Positions 1 through 8,612 of a stretch of DNA of 12,741 nt are shown one piece after another. Origin of the DNA: Sphingobacteriaceae bacterium UBA6709 (GTDB lineage Bacteria > Bacteroidota > Bacteroidia > Sphingobacteriales > Sphingobacteriaceae); the NCBI GenBank assembly GCA_002454425.1, contig DKIV01000012.1, forward strand, positions 1 to 12,741, read 5' to 3'. The translations under genes and the position numbers were made by a program. The notes under the pieces are model-generated. The model saw nothing but the letters and a program-made list of their open reading frames with translations. It was not told the DNA's origin and searched no databases. The first letter of the stretch is position 1. Each line of letters opens with the position of its first letter.

Positions 1-12
1 AATACTTATCAG

Positions 13-97
13 CGGAGAGTGAGGGATTCGAACCCCCGGACCTTTAACAGTCAACGGTTTTCAAGACCGCCGCAATCGACCACTCTGCCAACTCTCC
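13..97 (-). tRNA. tRNA-Ser (anticodon UGA)
   Basis: On the minus strand a complete cloverleaf can be drawn. The acceptor stem is GGAGAGT (97-91) paired with ACTCTCC (20-14), with discriminator G at 13. The anticodon loop CTTGAAA gives UGA, which decodes UCA and other UCN serine codons. The T-arm contains GGTTCGAATCC. The 85-nt length and the long variable arm between anticodon and T arms are typical of a class II tRNA, as expected for serine. CCA is not encoded (the next bases are CTG), so it must be added after transcription. A strong promoter sits immediately upstream. Confidence 0.96.
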
Positions 98-102
98 GGG
101 GA

Positions 103-132
103 CAAAAGTACAAACTCCAGCCATTTCTCCAA
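103..132 (-). promoter_or_regulatory. Promoter of tRNA-Ser (Bacteroidota type)
   Basis: Read on the minus strand, TACTTTTG (110-103) matches the Bacteroidota -7 consensus TAnnTTTG exactly, and a TTG (132-130) lies 19 nt upstream as the -33 element. The start would fall within a few bases of the mature tRNA 5' end. It is the best promoter in the window and supports the phylum assignment. The match is seen; activity is inferred. Confidence 0.72.
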
Positions 133-390
133 AAAATGATTTGCAAAAAAGAGCAAATAGCGCACATAGGACTGAATGTCAATCGAATATTTTTATAAAC
201 GCTGAGCCAATTTTTCAAAAAAACAGCAACTTGGTATAAATAGGGGGCTTTTAAGTATATCAATCGGATGAAAATCCTATACGCTTTCATGCCAGACACA
301 GCAGAAAATACTAGAATTTTGATACAGGCAGGTATGAGAACATAAGCTCATTCGCTCGGCGACAGACTTAAGCTTTTTTGAGAAATACAT

Positions 391-439
391 AAAAAACGGC
401 GCATGCCCTCTTACTACAAAGAAGCTAAACATGCGCCGT
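391..439 (-). terminator. Rho-independent terminator downstream of the TonB receptor
   Basis: A perfect 10-bp inverted repeat, ACGGCGCATG (396-405) and CATGCGCCGT (430-439), is followed on the minus strand by a run of six T (396-391). The loop is long (24 nt). It lies about 150 nt past the stop of the receptor gene and points the right way to end its transcript before the tRNA gene. The rest of 133-585 is AT-rich and shows no convincing gene; the reading frames there run through this hairpin or the tRNA and do not look protein-like. Confidence 0.68.
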
Positions 440-585
440 ATTATTAATCGATCTTCAAACCCTGCGTAAAAGATTAACAAGCAGCTATCCCAGTTCGCAC
501 ATGACGAGGAATCTATCACATTCAAACCTCAAAGAAGATCGACAAGCATTCAGTCTCCACCCTACAGGACAGAGAGTGAATCCTC

Positions 586-3015
586 TTAGAACCTCATAGA
601 AAGGCTAGCTAAGATTGAACGAGGCATCTGCATTTCAACCGTTGTCCAGCCCTTGTAATACTTCTCATTACTAAGATTATCAACCTTTAATCCCACTCTC
701 CAGGTTTTGGCGTTATAGCTCAGCGCCGCATTCAACACAGTATACGATGGAAGGGTGAATGCACCCGTAACGGTATTATTTGTAATCTTATTCTCGCTGC
801 CATAATTACCTCCGAAGCCGAGACCAATGCCTTTTAACGCTGGCTTTGTAAAGATATAATTCAACCAGAGGTTCGCTAGACTCTTAGGACCCGCGCTCAC
901 CGGACGCAAACCTTCATCCACAGGAGATGACTTTGTCAATTTACTATCGTTGTAGCTATACCCGGCAACAACATTCAGCCCCTGCACCGGATTACTAACA
1001 AGATCAAGTTCGAACCCCTTGCTTTCCTGCGTTCCCCGCTGTACGGTAATGTTATAAGTCTGGCCGTCGCGAACTACTGACTCCGCGGTAGTCATATTAC
1101 TTACAGAAATATCATAATAGCTTGCCGTCAGGTTAAGCATATTGTTAAAGGCCTGTAGCTTCACCCCTCCTTCAATCTGATTAGCATGCTGAGGTTTCAG
1201 CACCCCACTAATATCAGGAAGCGGCTGCGTAACAGGAGCCACGTTTCTAAAACCATTCATGTAATTACCAAAAAGCGAAACACGTTCAGGAACAATCTGA
1301 TATACCAAGCCAAACTTCGGCGACCAGGCTGTTTGCTTATATGCGCTACTATTCTGTCCAGTAGCCTTGTTATAGCTACCACGATTGTCAAAACGGTCAA
1401 CGCGAATACTAGCCATAGCCATTAACTGATCAGTGACATTCAGCACGTTCGAAGCATATGCACTGTAAACATAGCTCACCGTGTTATTATTGGTATAAGC
1501 AGCCGTTGACGCGGCTATTTTATCATCTATCTTAATCCTATTGATCTGGCCGTAGCGAGGATCCGCAGCTAAAGAGGTATTTACCTGATCAAACGTAACA
1601 TAGGGAGAGGTAAAGTTGTCGTTCTCCTGGCGGAGATAATCAACACCCACCACCAGGCGATTACGCAGGCCGGCAATCTGAAAATCGCCCACAAAATTTT
1701 GTTGTACATTCATTACATCACTTGCAGCATTTTGCTTGGCTGCCAAACGGCTAATCAATGTGTCCGACGCTCCTGTATACATCACGTACTGATAATACCC
1801 GTCCGACTTCCTGTATCCACGCGAGAACGAAGTTTGCGAGGTCCACTGATCTGAGATCTTGTAACTCACACGACCGCTTACGTTGACTGTAGGCGTCTTC
1901 ACGGTAACATCATTATTGGTATACGACTTATAGTAATCGAACTGAAGCTCATCTGGAGTCCTTGCAATCAGCGGACGAGCACGGTTCAGGAAGATACTCA
2001 AAGGGTTGGTACCCTCATAATTATAAAACTGCGCGTCAAGATTAATCTTCAGGCGCTCACTCGCATTGTATTCAATGGATGGCGCTAACATGAATGATTT
2101 ACCAAAGCCTGCATCCTGAAAAGTTCCGCGGTAGTTATAAGCCCCGTTAAAACGAGCTAACAATTTCTTATCCTTGGATACCGGACCATAAATATCCGCA
2201 GTTAAACGGTTCAGATTATAACTTCCGGTAGTGTACGAAACTTCCCCACCAATAGTATCTATAGGCTTCTTTGTGAGAATATTAATTAAGCCACCGAAAT
2301 TCGTAAGAGCACCGCCAAAAAGAGTTCCCGAAGGGCCCTTAATCACCTCGATACTCTCTATGTTAGTAGGATCTATATCTCCATTCGTCACACCCGCCAC
2401 GCCATTAACCATGGTGGGCTGTGTCGCAAACCCTCTCAAGGTGTAGTATGCTGCGCCATCACCAGCACGCCCTGTTGATGTCCATAATTTATCTAATCCA
2501 CTTGAATTCTTTAAAGCGTCATTGAAGTTTGTTATCACCTGCATCTTCAGCAGGTCCTTATTGATGGTTACGTAGGACTGGGGGTTTTCCAGATTCTGTA
2601 GCGGCAACCGGGCTACGCTCTCACTCTTGCGCTTATAAAGAGGATTAATTTTCCCGGAAGAAACCACCACATCTCTCAAGGTTGAGGCACTTTCAGCCAG
2701 CGTAAACCAAACCTCCGCTGTTTCCCCCGCAACAACAGTAACCTGCTGCTCCGAACTCGTAAGTCCAACGGCTGATGCCCGCAAGGCATATACTCCCGCG
2801 CGCACACGGCTAATAAGGAAGTTACCCTGCTCGTCAGTAATCGCAGCCGCCTGTCCCTGTTTCAAAAATATCGTTACATTTTCAGCCGGACGGTTATCTG
2901 AAGTGCTTACATGTCCTTTAATCGATCCATTACCTTGGGCAAACACTGCTACTGATGATGCCAGTATCAATGAAAAAAATGTAAAAAATTGTAAGAGTAG
3001 ATGTCTATTATTCAT
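586..3015 (-). CDS. TonB-dependent siderophore-type outer-membrane receptor
   Basis: The 809-residue product is an outer-membrane beta-barrel that would import a ferric siderophore or similar ligand using TonB energy. Visible domains are a signal peptide (1-27, ending AVFAQ), a carboxypeptidase-regulatory-like beta-sandwich (about 30-110) common in Bacteroidota receptors, a TonB-box-like DVVVSS (115-120), a plug (about 130-250) with the typical motif IESIEVIKGPSGTLFGG (219-235), and the barrel to the C-terminal Phe (ending SMRF) needed for outer-membrane insertion. The plug wording (DALKNSSGLD, YYTLRGF) fits the ferrichrome/FhuA-like siderophore subgroup; the ligand cannot be named. The start has no good Shine-Dalgarno sequence, but the signal peptide begins exactly there. 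It follows the hybrid kinase gene on the same strand after a 91-nt gap, so partial co-transcription is possible. No FecI/FecR sigma pair is nearby. The gene appears intact. Confidence 0.93.
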   Translation of the reverse strand: MNNRHLLLQFFTFFSLILASSVAVFAQGNGSIKGHVSTSDNRPAENVTIFLKQGQAAAITDEQGNFLISRVRAGVYALRASAVGLTSSEQQVTVVAGETAEVWFTLAESASTLRDVVVSSGKINPLYKRKSESVARLPLQNLENPQSYVTINKDLLKMQVITNFNDALKNSSGLDKLWTSTGRAGDGAAYYTLRGFATQPTMVNGVAGVTNGDIDPTNIESIEVIKGPSGTLFGGALTNFGGLINILTKKPIDTIGGEVSYTTGSYNLNRLTADIYGPVSKDKKLLARFNGAYNYRGTFQDAGFGKSFMLAPSIEYNASERLKINLDAQFYNYEGTNPLSIFLNRARPLIARTPDELQFDYYKSYTNNDVTVKTPTVNVSGRVSYKISDQWTSQTSFSRGYRKSDGYYQYVMYTGASDTLISRLAAKQNAASDVMNVQQNFVGDFQIAGLRNRLVVGVDYLRQENDNFTSPYVTFDQVNTSLAADPRYGQINRIKIDDKIAASTAAYTNNNTVSYVYSAYASNVLNVTDQLMAMASIRVDRFDNRGSYNKATGQNSSAYKQTAWSPKFGLVYQIVPERVSLFGNYMNGFRNVAPVTQPLPDISGVLKPQHANQIEGGVKLQAFNNMLNLTASYYDISVSNMTTAESVVRDGQTYNITVQRGTQESKGFELDLVSNPVQGLNVVAGYSYNDSKLTKSSPVDEGLRPVSAGPKSLANLWLNYIFTKPALKGIGLGFGGNYGSENKITNNTVTGAFTLPSYTVLNAALSYNAKTWRVGLKVDNLSNEKYYKGWTTVEMQMPRSILASLSMRF

Positions 3016-3043
3016 TTCTATTTAGAATTTTTCTTAATTATTG

Positions 3044-3075
3044 CAAATTAAACAAACTAGAACCATTCTAAACAA
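3044..3075 (-). promoter_or_regulatory. Possible promoter of the TonB receptor gene
   Basis: On the minus strand TTAATTTG (3051-3044) is one mismatch from TAnnTTTG, and a TTG lies 21 nt upstream (3075-3073). The leader to the ATG would be about 25-30 nt. The 91-nt gap has no hairpin terminator for the kinase gene, so read-through is also possible. No recognisable Fur box was seen. Confidence 0.35.
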
Positions 3076-3106
3076 AATAAAAAACAAAAAATTTCAACCA
3101 CTCACT

Positions 3107-6100
3107 TTACCACTCTTTTTTTATAATCAGCTTCACCAAAAAGATTTCCTTCAAAATAGCGTCAATCAAACGATCAGCTTGTAGCGTACTGTCAGGAGGC
3201 AAATCTTCCAGTTGTAATGCAAGGGCAGAAAGCTCCTTCATGCTTGCCGCGGTTGCCGTGCCGTAGAGCTTTTGTCCAATCCGCTGCAGCTCCGTTCCAG
3301 CGTACACACCCCTGTTAAGCTTAAGAGCATTCACAATCTCATCTATTTCATGCACAGTCATCTTCAGCAACTCATCTATTAAATTTCGATCATTGGCAAG
3401 ATAGGCGCTAACGGCATTCAGATCAAAATGGCGACTGTTATCATTTAACGCGAAAACATCAACCGAATCAAGTTCGTCTTCAGCTTTGCTCAGCCATTTA
3501 TCAAACATGTCGAAAAGAGTTTTCTCGATAAAAGGCTTCGTCATATAATCATTCATTCCAGCCTCCAAACACTTCTCCCTCTCCCCTTTTATACTCGCGG
3601 CTGTAAGCGCTATAATCGGCACTTCCAAATCACTTTCCCGAATCTTACGTGTTGCTTCATAACCGTTCATCTCAGGCATTTGTACGTCCATCAAAATCAA
3701 ATCAGGCTTTGCTGTAAGGAAGCGAGCCACAGCAATCTCCCCGTTGGTTGCTTCAACGATATTCGCCAAAGGAGCCACGCGAGCCACCATCGTCTTTGCC
3801 AAAAGCATATTTACCGGATTATCTTCAGCAATCAATACTGTTAAGCCGCCCATATCTCCCAATTGCCGATCTTTCTCTGTCGTAACGCTATCAATAACTT
3901 CCTTCTGATAGAACCGAGATAACGCACCAAACAGATCATCAATCTTCACAGGTTTATTTAAGTTCAAATCGATCACAGCGCGATTTAGCGATTTCAGGAT
4001 TTCACTATCCTCCGCAGAACTATGCAGAAGCGCGATAATCGGCTTTTCCTCTTCGCTCATTCCCTGCTTAATCTTTTCCGCCGTCTCTATACCATTCAGA
4101 AAAGGCATATAATAATCGAGGATTACCAGGTCGTATTTACTTCCGGCGGCAATCTTAGAAAGCGCTTCCATACCATTTCGGGCATCGTCTACCTTAATTT
4201 GCTTAAGAATAAACATTTCCTTCAATATGGTACGATTATTCGCATTGTCATCAACAATCAGTACCGAATGAATGCGGTCCAAACCATCCCAGTCACGCAC
4301 ACTGCCATCACGATACTCAAGCTCCAGGTCAAAGAAGAAAGTACTGCCTTTTCCCGGCGAGCTAACCAGATCCATTCTACTATTCATCAGTGAAAGCAAA
4401 CGGTTAGATATTGTCAGCCCTAAACCCGTGCCGCCATACTTCTTTGTCGTCGACACATCTTCCTGCGTGAAAGCCTCAAATATCCGCGACTGCCTATCCT
4501 GCTTTATGCCAATACCGGTATCACGTACCTTAAAGCGAAGCTTCACCTTATCTCTTGTGTAATTGACTACTGATATCTTCAGCTCGATCTCACCTTTGGC
4601 TGTAAACTTTACAGCATTACTCAACAAATTGATAATAATCTGCTTAATCCTGATTTCATCTCCCGATACAAAACGGGGCAAATCCGGTGAAATGTTTAAA
4701 AGCATTTCTACCCGCTTTTTCTGAGCCTGATAAGATATCACATTCGCAGCCTGACTTGCCATTTCATAAAGGTCAAACTCCGCATGGTCCAGCTCGAGCT
4801 TTCCCGACTCAATTTTCGAAAAGTCTAGAATGTCATTAATGATCTCCAGCAATGAATTGCCGGATTGCGAAACGATGTGAAGGTAATGACGTTGCGTATC
4901 ATCAAGATCGGTTTTCAAAACCAGGTCGGTAAAGCCAATCACGCCATTCAGAGGCGTTCTTATTTCGTGGCTCATGCTGGCCAGAAATTCAGACTTTGCA
5001 TGATTCGCTTCTTCGGCCAAAAGACGTGCCCGCTCAAGTTCCTCCTCCTGGCGCACGCGCTCGCTTACGTTCTCAGTAAGAAACATAATGCCCCCGATAG
5101 AGCCATCGTGCTGATACCAAGGCAATAGTTGCCAACGCACATAAATGCCCGTTTCATTTAAGCCGGGCCAAAAGTCACGCTCGCAACTTAATTTTTCCCC
5201 CTTTAAGGCGCTGGAATAACGTTCTTTCCAAACGTCGGGTATCGATGGCCACACTTCATATACAGAAAGTCCGGTAATTTGCCGATCCGACAATCCGTAA
5301 TCACGCATCCATTGCATGCTACAAGTGATATACCTCATCTCGGTGTCGAACATCGCTACCGACGCAGGAGCATGCTGTACAAACGCCTGCAATCGCGCCT
5401 GCTCAGCCTGCAAACGTATGTCGGCTTCCCGTTGCTCGGTAACATCTGTCGTTACGCCAAGAAAGCCCTTCACCTCGCCTGAACTGTCCTTAATAGCAGT
5501 AATCACCATGGAACCGAGGAAGGAACTTCCATCTTTACGAACGAATGAAACCTCATGTCGCACATGGTTCATCCGGCTGGCCTGAAACACAAAGGCCTCA
5601 AAAGCATCAAGCTCACGTCCATGTTCCTCCGAACTGGCATGAACCAAAGCGCTAACCTCTTTTTCATCGTGCAGCATCAGAGGACTTCTTTTACCCACCA
5701 TTTCCGCGGCAGTATAACCCGTCATTTGCTCAGCGCCAGAATTGAAAAGCGATATTACACCGTGCTCATCCGTAGCAATTATGCATACTTCAGAAGCAGC
5801 ATGAAGTACATTATCAAGCAATTCCTTAGTTTCTTCGAAGGCCAGTTCACGACGTTTCCGCTCATCTATATCCTGAAATGTTCCATAAATCCTTACACAG
5901 CGACCAGAAACACATTCAACATTTCCGATCGCACGAATCCAGATGTCCCGCCCCTTCGCCGTTGTAATTTTCAGCTCAAGATCATACGACTGACATTTTT
6001 CCAGCGCATCTTTTACAGCTGCCTCAATTGCCAAACGAGAAACGTCATCCTTATAAAATGACATAGCCCCCTCTAAGGATGGATCAAAGGCATCGCCAAC

Positions 6101-7066
6101 TTCGTGTATCACGTAGGTCTGACGCGTCCAATATACCTTACCACTTATTAAATCATACTCCCAACCACCAATATTCGACACCTCGCCCGTTTGCTCCAGA
6201 AACTCGTTGGCGCGTTTTATTTCAAATTCGCGATGTATTCTCGCGCTAACGTCACGACCAACACTGTACACCAATCCCGTCTCTTTCTCACTTACCGAGA
6301 TCCACTGGGTATAGATAAAGCCGCCATCTTTGCGCAGGCTCCGGTTAAGAAACATTTCCTTCGCATCACCACGTAACATCTCTGAAAAGTAGCTATCAGA
6401 GTCATCTTGATCATCGCTGTACACGAAGACGTTATACGGCTTACCGAGAATCTCCTCAGCCGACCAGCCAAGGAGTGTTTTAAAGGCTGGATTCACCTGC
6501 CGGAAGATTCCCTGTTCATCAACCACGCAAATCAAATCATTCGAGAGATCAAAAATCCGCCTGATAAAACCCTCCTCCTCTTCTTTTCTACGCTTTACAA
6601 TCCTGTCAACCACTTCCTCCGCCAGAATCTGGAGGGCTTCACGCTGATGCTCATCGAGATGCCCTGGCTTTGTATCTAAGACGCAAAGCGCGCCCAGAGG
6701 AAGGCCGCCCGGTGCAATTAGCGGGTATCCGGCATAAAATCTAATATTCGGATCAAATGTCACGAAAGGATTATGCATAAACCGATCGTCGCGCGTAGCA
6801 TCGGGCACTTCCATAATCTCCGAGCCCAAAATCGTGTACTTACAAAAGGAAACATCCTTTGTTGTTTCCGCCACATCAATGCCTACCGTAGACTTAAACC
6901 ACTGCCTATGATCATCAACGAGGGATATCAGCGACATGGGCATTTTACATATTGCGGAAGCAAGCCTGGTGAGACGATCAAATTCTTCTTCAGGCAAAGT
7001 ATCTAAAATGTGGTATGACCGTAACGCAGCCAACCGCTTGCTTTCAAGCATCGAAGAATTATCCAT
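3107..7066 (-). CDS. Hybrid sensor histidine kinase, GAF-PAS4-HisKA-HATPase-REC-REC-degenerate Hpt
   Basis: This 1319-residue protein has no TM segment or signal peptide, so it is probably a cytoplasmic sensor. Domains: GAF (about 20-158), four PAS folds (about 168-280, 290-405 of PAS_3 type, 416-545, 560-672), a HisKA helix pair with SHEIRTPLNG and phosphoacceptor H700, and an HATPase with N box around N817, G1 DTGIG (849-853) and G2 GGTGLGL (878-884). Two receivers follow: the first with DD at 939-940, D984 and K1038; the second with ED at 1081-1082, D1127, T1155 and K1177. The tail (about 1215-1310) is helical and Hpt-like, but the phosphoacceptor position reads G-Q-K-L-Y-G, with Gln1265 instead of His. 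Kinase and receivers thus look active, while the terminal transfer step looks lost. The start gives an immediate GAF; Met6 is an alternative. A TATCTTTA box (7116-7109) is a weak -7 candidate. Neighbours are the TonB receptor downstream and two DHp-only PAS proteins divergently upstream. The signal sensed is unknown. Confidence 0.93.
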   Translation of the reverse strand: MDNSSMLESKRLAALRSYHILDTLPEEEFDRLTRLASAICKMPMSLISLVDDHRQWFKSTVGIDVAETTKDVSFCKYTILGSEIMEVPDATRDDRFMHNPFVTFDPNIRFYAGYPLIAPGGLPLGALCVLDTKPGHLDEHQREALQILAEEVVDRIVKRRKEEEEGFIRRIFDLSNDLICVVDEQGIFRQVNPAFKTLLGWSAEEILGKPYNVFVYSDDQDDSDSYFSEMLRGDAKEMFLNRSLRKDGGFIYTQWISVSEKETGLVYSVGRDVSARIHREFEIKRANEFLEQTGEVSNIGGWEYDLISGKVYWTRQTYVIHEVGDAFDPSLEGAMSFYKDDVSRLAIEAAVKDALEKCQSYDLELKITTAKGRDIWIRAIGNVECVSGRCVRIYGTFQDIDERKRRELAFEETKELLDNVLHAASEVCIIATDEHGVISLFNSGAEQMTGYTAAEMVGKRSPLMLHDEKEVSALVHASSEEHGRELDAFEAFVFQASRMNHVRHEVSFVRKDGSSFLGSMVITAIKDSSGEVKGFLGVTTDVTEQREADIRLQAEQARLQAFVQHAPASVAMFDTEMRYITCSMQWMRDYGLSDRQITGLSVYEVWPSIPDVWKERYSSALKGEKLSCERDFWPGLNETGIYVRWQLLPWYQHDGSIGGIMFLTENVSERVRQEEELERARLLAEEANHAKSEFLASMSHEIRTPLNGVIGFTDLVLKTDLDDTQRHYLHIVSQSGNSLLEIINDILDFSKIESGKLELDHAEFDLYEMASQAANVISYQAQKKRVEMLLNISPDLPRFVSGDEIRIKQIIINLLSNAVKFTAKGEIELKISVVNYTRDKVKLRFKVRDTGIGIKQDRQSRIFEAFTQEDVSTTKKYGGTGLGLTISNRLLSLMNSRMDLVSSPGKGSTFFFDLELEYRDGSVRDWDGLDRIHSVLIVDDNANNRTILKEMFILKQIKVDDARNGMEALSKIAAGSKYDLVILDYYMPFLNGIETAEKIKQGMSEEEKPIIALLHSSAEDSEILKSLNRAVIDLNLNKPVKIDDLFGALSRFYQKEVIDSVTTEKDRQLGDMGGLTVLIAEDNPVNMLLAKTMVARVAPLANIVEATNGEIAVARFLTAKPDLILMDVQMPEMNGYEATRKIRESDLEVPIIALTAASIKGEREKCLEAGMNDYMTKPFIEKTLFDMFDKWLSKAEDELDSVDVFALNDNSRHFDLNAVSAYLANDRNLIDELLKMTVHEIDEIVNALKLNRGVYAGTELQRIGQKLYGTATAASMKELSALALQLEDLPPDSTLQADRLIDAILKEIFLVKLIIKKEW

Positions 7067-7239
7067 AAGAAACTATATTAGAAACAGGGGTAGATGATCC
7101 CTTTGAAATAAAGATAATAAATGTTATAATGCACATGAAAAAATAGATGTATTATTGCATAGAATTTTTGACAGGGAATGAAGGCTGCATAACGCGTAAA
7201 GTTCTATAGTTCAGATTTGCATGCCCTAACGCTCAATTT
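7067..7239. promoter_or_regulatory. Divergent intergenic region between the hybrid kinase and PAS-DHp genes
   Basis: These 173 nt separate two divergent genes and must carry both promoters if each has its own. On the minus strand TATCTTTA (7116-7109) differs from TAnnTTTG only in the last base. On the plus strand CAGATTTG (7212-7219) differs only in the first, about 20 nt before the ATG. Neither has a -33 TTG at the usual spacing. No clear palindrome was found. The assignment is weak. Confidence 0.3.
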
Positions 7240-8292
7240 ATGCATCATAGTGATGATTTACATCTGCAACAAATTGCAGACAGTTGTTCCTCCACGCTCT
7301 TTCAATACACCGTTAGACTGAATGGAACTGAAGTATCTGCCGAATTTACATATTTGAGCAAAAGTATTGAAAAGCTTTTTCCTGGTATTTCCTGTTCCGA
7401 AATCTATAAAAATCCGCAATTGCTTCTTAACCCGGTAATGCCCGAATCGCGTCAACGTGTGGTGCAAGCTTTTCGTAATAGCTTTTACAATTCAGAACCC
7501 CTCGACATCCATTTTACCATTTCTATTGGTCATAATGAAATACGTTGGATATCCGCAAAAGCCAATGTTTCCACAGACGATACCGGGCAAAACTTCCTCA
7601 ACGGAACCTTTCAGGACATCACCGAATGGATTAAACGCGACGAGAAATACAAAGAGTCGCTAAGGCTCAGCCGCCAGCAATACCAAAGCATGATCGATGA
7701 GGTGGAAGATTATGTCATCCTCCTCCTTGACAATAATGGCAACTTCTTAAACTGGAATAAGGGTGCCAAAAATCTAAAAGGCTATGACCGAACTGAGGTC
7801 ATGGGCAAAAACATGGAGATTTTCTATACCGATGAGGATCGCAAAAGTGGGAAACCTCAAAACTTGCTACAACAAGCCATCCGCAAGGGTAAATCCAGCG
7901 ACGAAGGCTGGCGCGTAAAAAAAGACAAAAGCCTGTTTTGGGCATCCGTGGTCATTACCGCGTTACATGATCCTAATGGAAAGGTCTCCGGTTTTACAAA
8001 AGTCACACGCGACAAAACCAAGGAAAAAGAATATCTGAATGCCATAGAATCCCAAAATCAGGCACTACGTTCCATTGCGTTCATGCAATCGCACGTTGTG
8101 CGGGCTCCTCTTTCACGTATTCTCGGGGTCTGCAACCTCGTCGCGAGCTTTGATCTCGATAAGGAGGAACTTACCGAGTTCATCAAAGCTCTGAAGCAAT
8201 CAGCAACCGAGCTTGATGATCTTGTACATGAAACCGCTGAAAAGATTAATAACATAGACTTGGATGCCAACAAGTTTTTGAGCGGAGAGTAA
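7240..8292 (+). CDS. Soluble PAS-PAS protein ending in a DHp (HisKA-like) domain, no ATPase domain
   Basis: The 350-residue protein has two PAS domains: about 18-133 (PAS_3-like, ending GTFQDITEW) and about 150-263 (DYVILLLDNNGNF, GYDRTEVMGKN, ending GFTKVTRDKTKEKE). A C-terminal two-helix segment (about 268-335) contains IAFMQSHVVRAPLSRILG. This resembles the H-box of HisKA with His285, but the usual H-E-x-R-T-P is H-V-V-R-A-P: the acidic residue after His, which aids autophosphorylation, and the Thr/Asn used for phosphatase activity are both replaced. The protein ends about 15 residues after the second helix, so N, G1 and G2 boxes are absent; this is an authentic stop, with the next 320 nt non-coding. 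It cannot bind ATP as a kinase. It may be phosphorylated by another protein, or act as a dimerising PAS sensor. An in-frame stop at 7207 and no earlier ATG fix the start. Databases would probably label it a PAS-domain or histidine kinase protein. Confidence 0.88.
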   Translation: MHHSDDLHLQQIADSCSSTLFQYTVRLNGTEVSAEFTYLSKSIEKLFPGISCSEIYKNPQLLLNPVMPESRQRVVQAFRNSFYNSEPLDIHFTISIGHNEIRWISAKANVSTDDTGQNFLNGTFQDITEWIKRDEKYKESLRLSRQQYQSMIDEVEDYVILLLDNNGNFLNWNKGAKNLKGYDRTEVMGKNMEIFYTDEDRKSGKPQNLLQQAIRKGKSSDEGWRVKKDKSLFWASVVITALHDPNGKVSGFTKVTRDKTKEKEYLNAIESQNQALRSIAFMQSHVVRAPLSRILGVCNLVASFDLDKEELTEFIKALKQSATELDDLVHETAEKINNIDLDANKFLSGE

Positions 8293-8420
8293 AACACAAG
8301 CTTTCCCTCGTCTTACCTTTGATGATTCTCCTTCATCTGAGATCTTTCTCGTCCCTAATCTTATCTCCGCCCCTCAACAACAATCTTCGCATTAGCAGAA
8401 ACTTATATATATTTACAATG

Positions 8421-8428
8421 CAAAGATA
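8421..8428 (-). promoter_or_regulatory. -7-type box facing antisense to the upstream PAS-DHp gene
   Basis: The minus strand reads TATCTTTG followed by CA, an exact TAnnTTTG match. No TTG lies at the usual -33 spacing. A transcript would start near 8415 and run antisense into the 3' end of the upstream gene. An 8-mer with six fixed bases arises by chance in AT-rich DNA, so this is only a candidate. Confidence 0.25.
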
Positions 8429-8574
8429 AGACACACTTGTGCACGTAGGTTCATTCATACAATACAACACAAACTAAAAAAGGGAATCCATCAGGAAGGT
8501 ATGGCCGGTCATCTGTGTCTACCATCTCTACTAGCCGTTTTGTCAAGTCTATACACAACTATAATAAAATAAAC

Positions 8575-8582
8575 TATGTTTG
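8575..8582 (+). promoter_or_regulatory. Promoter -7 box of the membrane PAS-DHp gene
   Basis: TATGTTTG matches TAnnTTTG exactly and ends 30 nt before the ATG at 8613, giving a leader of about 25 nt. No TTG lies 19-21 nt upstream, so the -33 element is missing or degenerate and an activator may be needed. Confidence 0.45.
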
Positions 8583-8612
8583 TAAACTGTATCTATCTCA
8601 TTAACACAAACC

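Larger units (their letters stand above)
8293..8612. other. Non-coding gap between the two PAS-DHp genes
   Basis: This 320-nt stretch has no convincing gene. It contains a small hairpin just after the first gene (GATGA 8321-8325 and TCATC 8333-8337) without a U-tract, a perfect minus-strand -7 box at 8421-8428 pointing back at the first gene, and a perfect plus-strand -7 box at 8575-8582 for the second gene. The two PAS-DHp genes are therefore probably transcribed separately. Confidence 0.5.

Noticed and set aside
51..525. Two minus-strand frames of 82 codons between the tRNA and the receptor gene
   Set aside because: One overlaps the tRNA and its promoter, the other runs through the hairpin terminator. 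Composition is Cys/Phe-rich and not protein-like, and no start signal is visible.
4022..6679. Plus-strand frames of 60-168 codons opposite the hybrid kinase
   Set aside because: They are antisense to a gene with intact domains and carry no recognisable motif.
8058..8297. 79-codon minus-strand frame opposite the first PAS-DHp gene
   Set aside because: It mirrors the coding strand of a real gene and is Ser/Arg-rich with no fold-like features, even though a -7 box lies upstream.
8321..8337. Terminator after the first PAS-DHp gene
   Set aside because: The stem is only 5 bp and no U-run follows.
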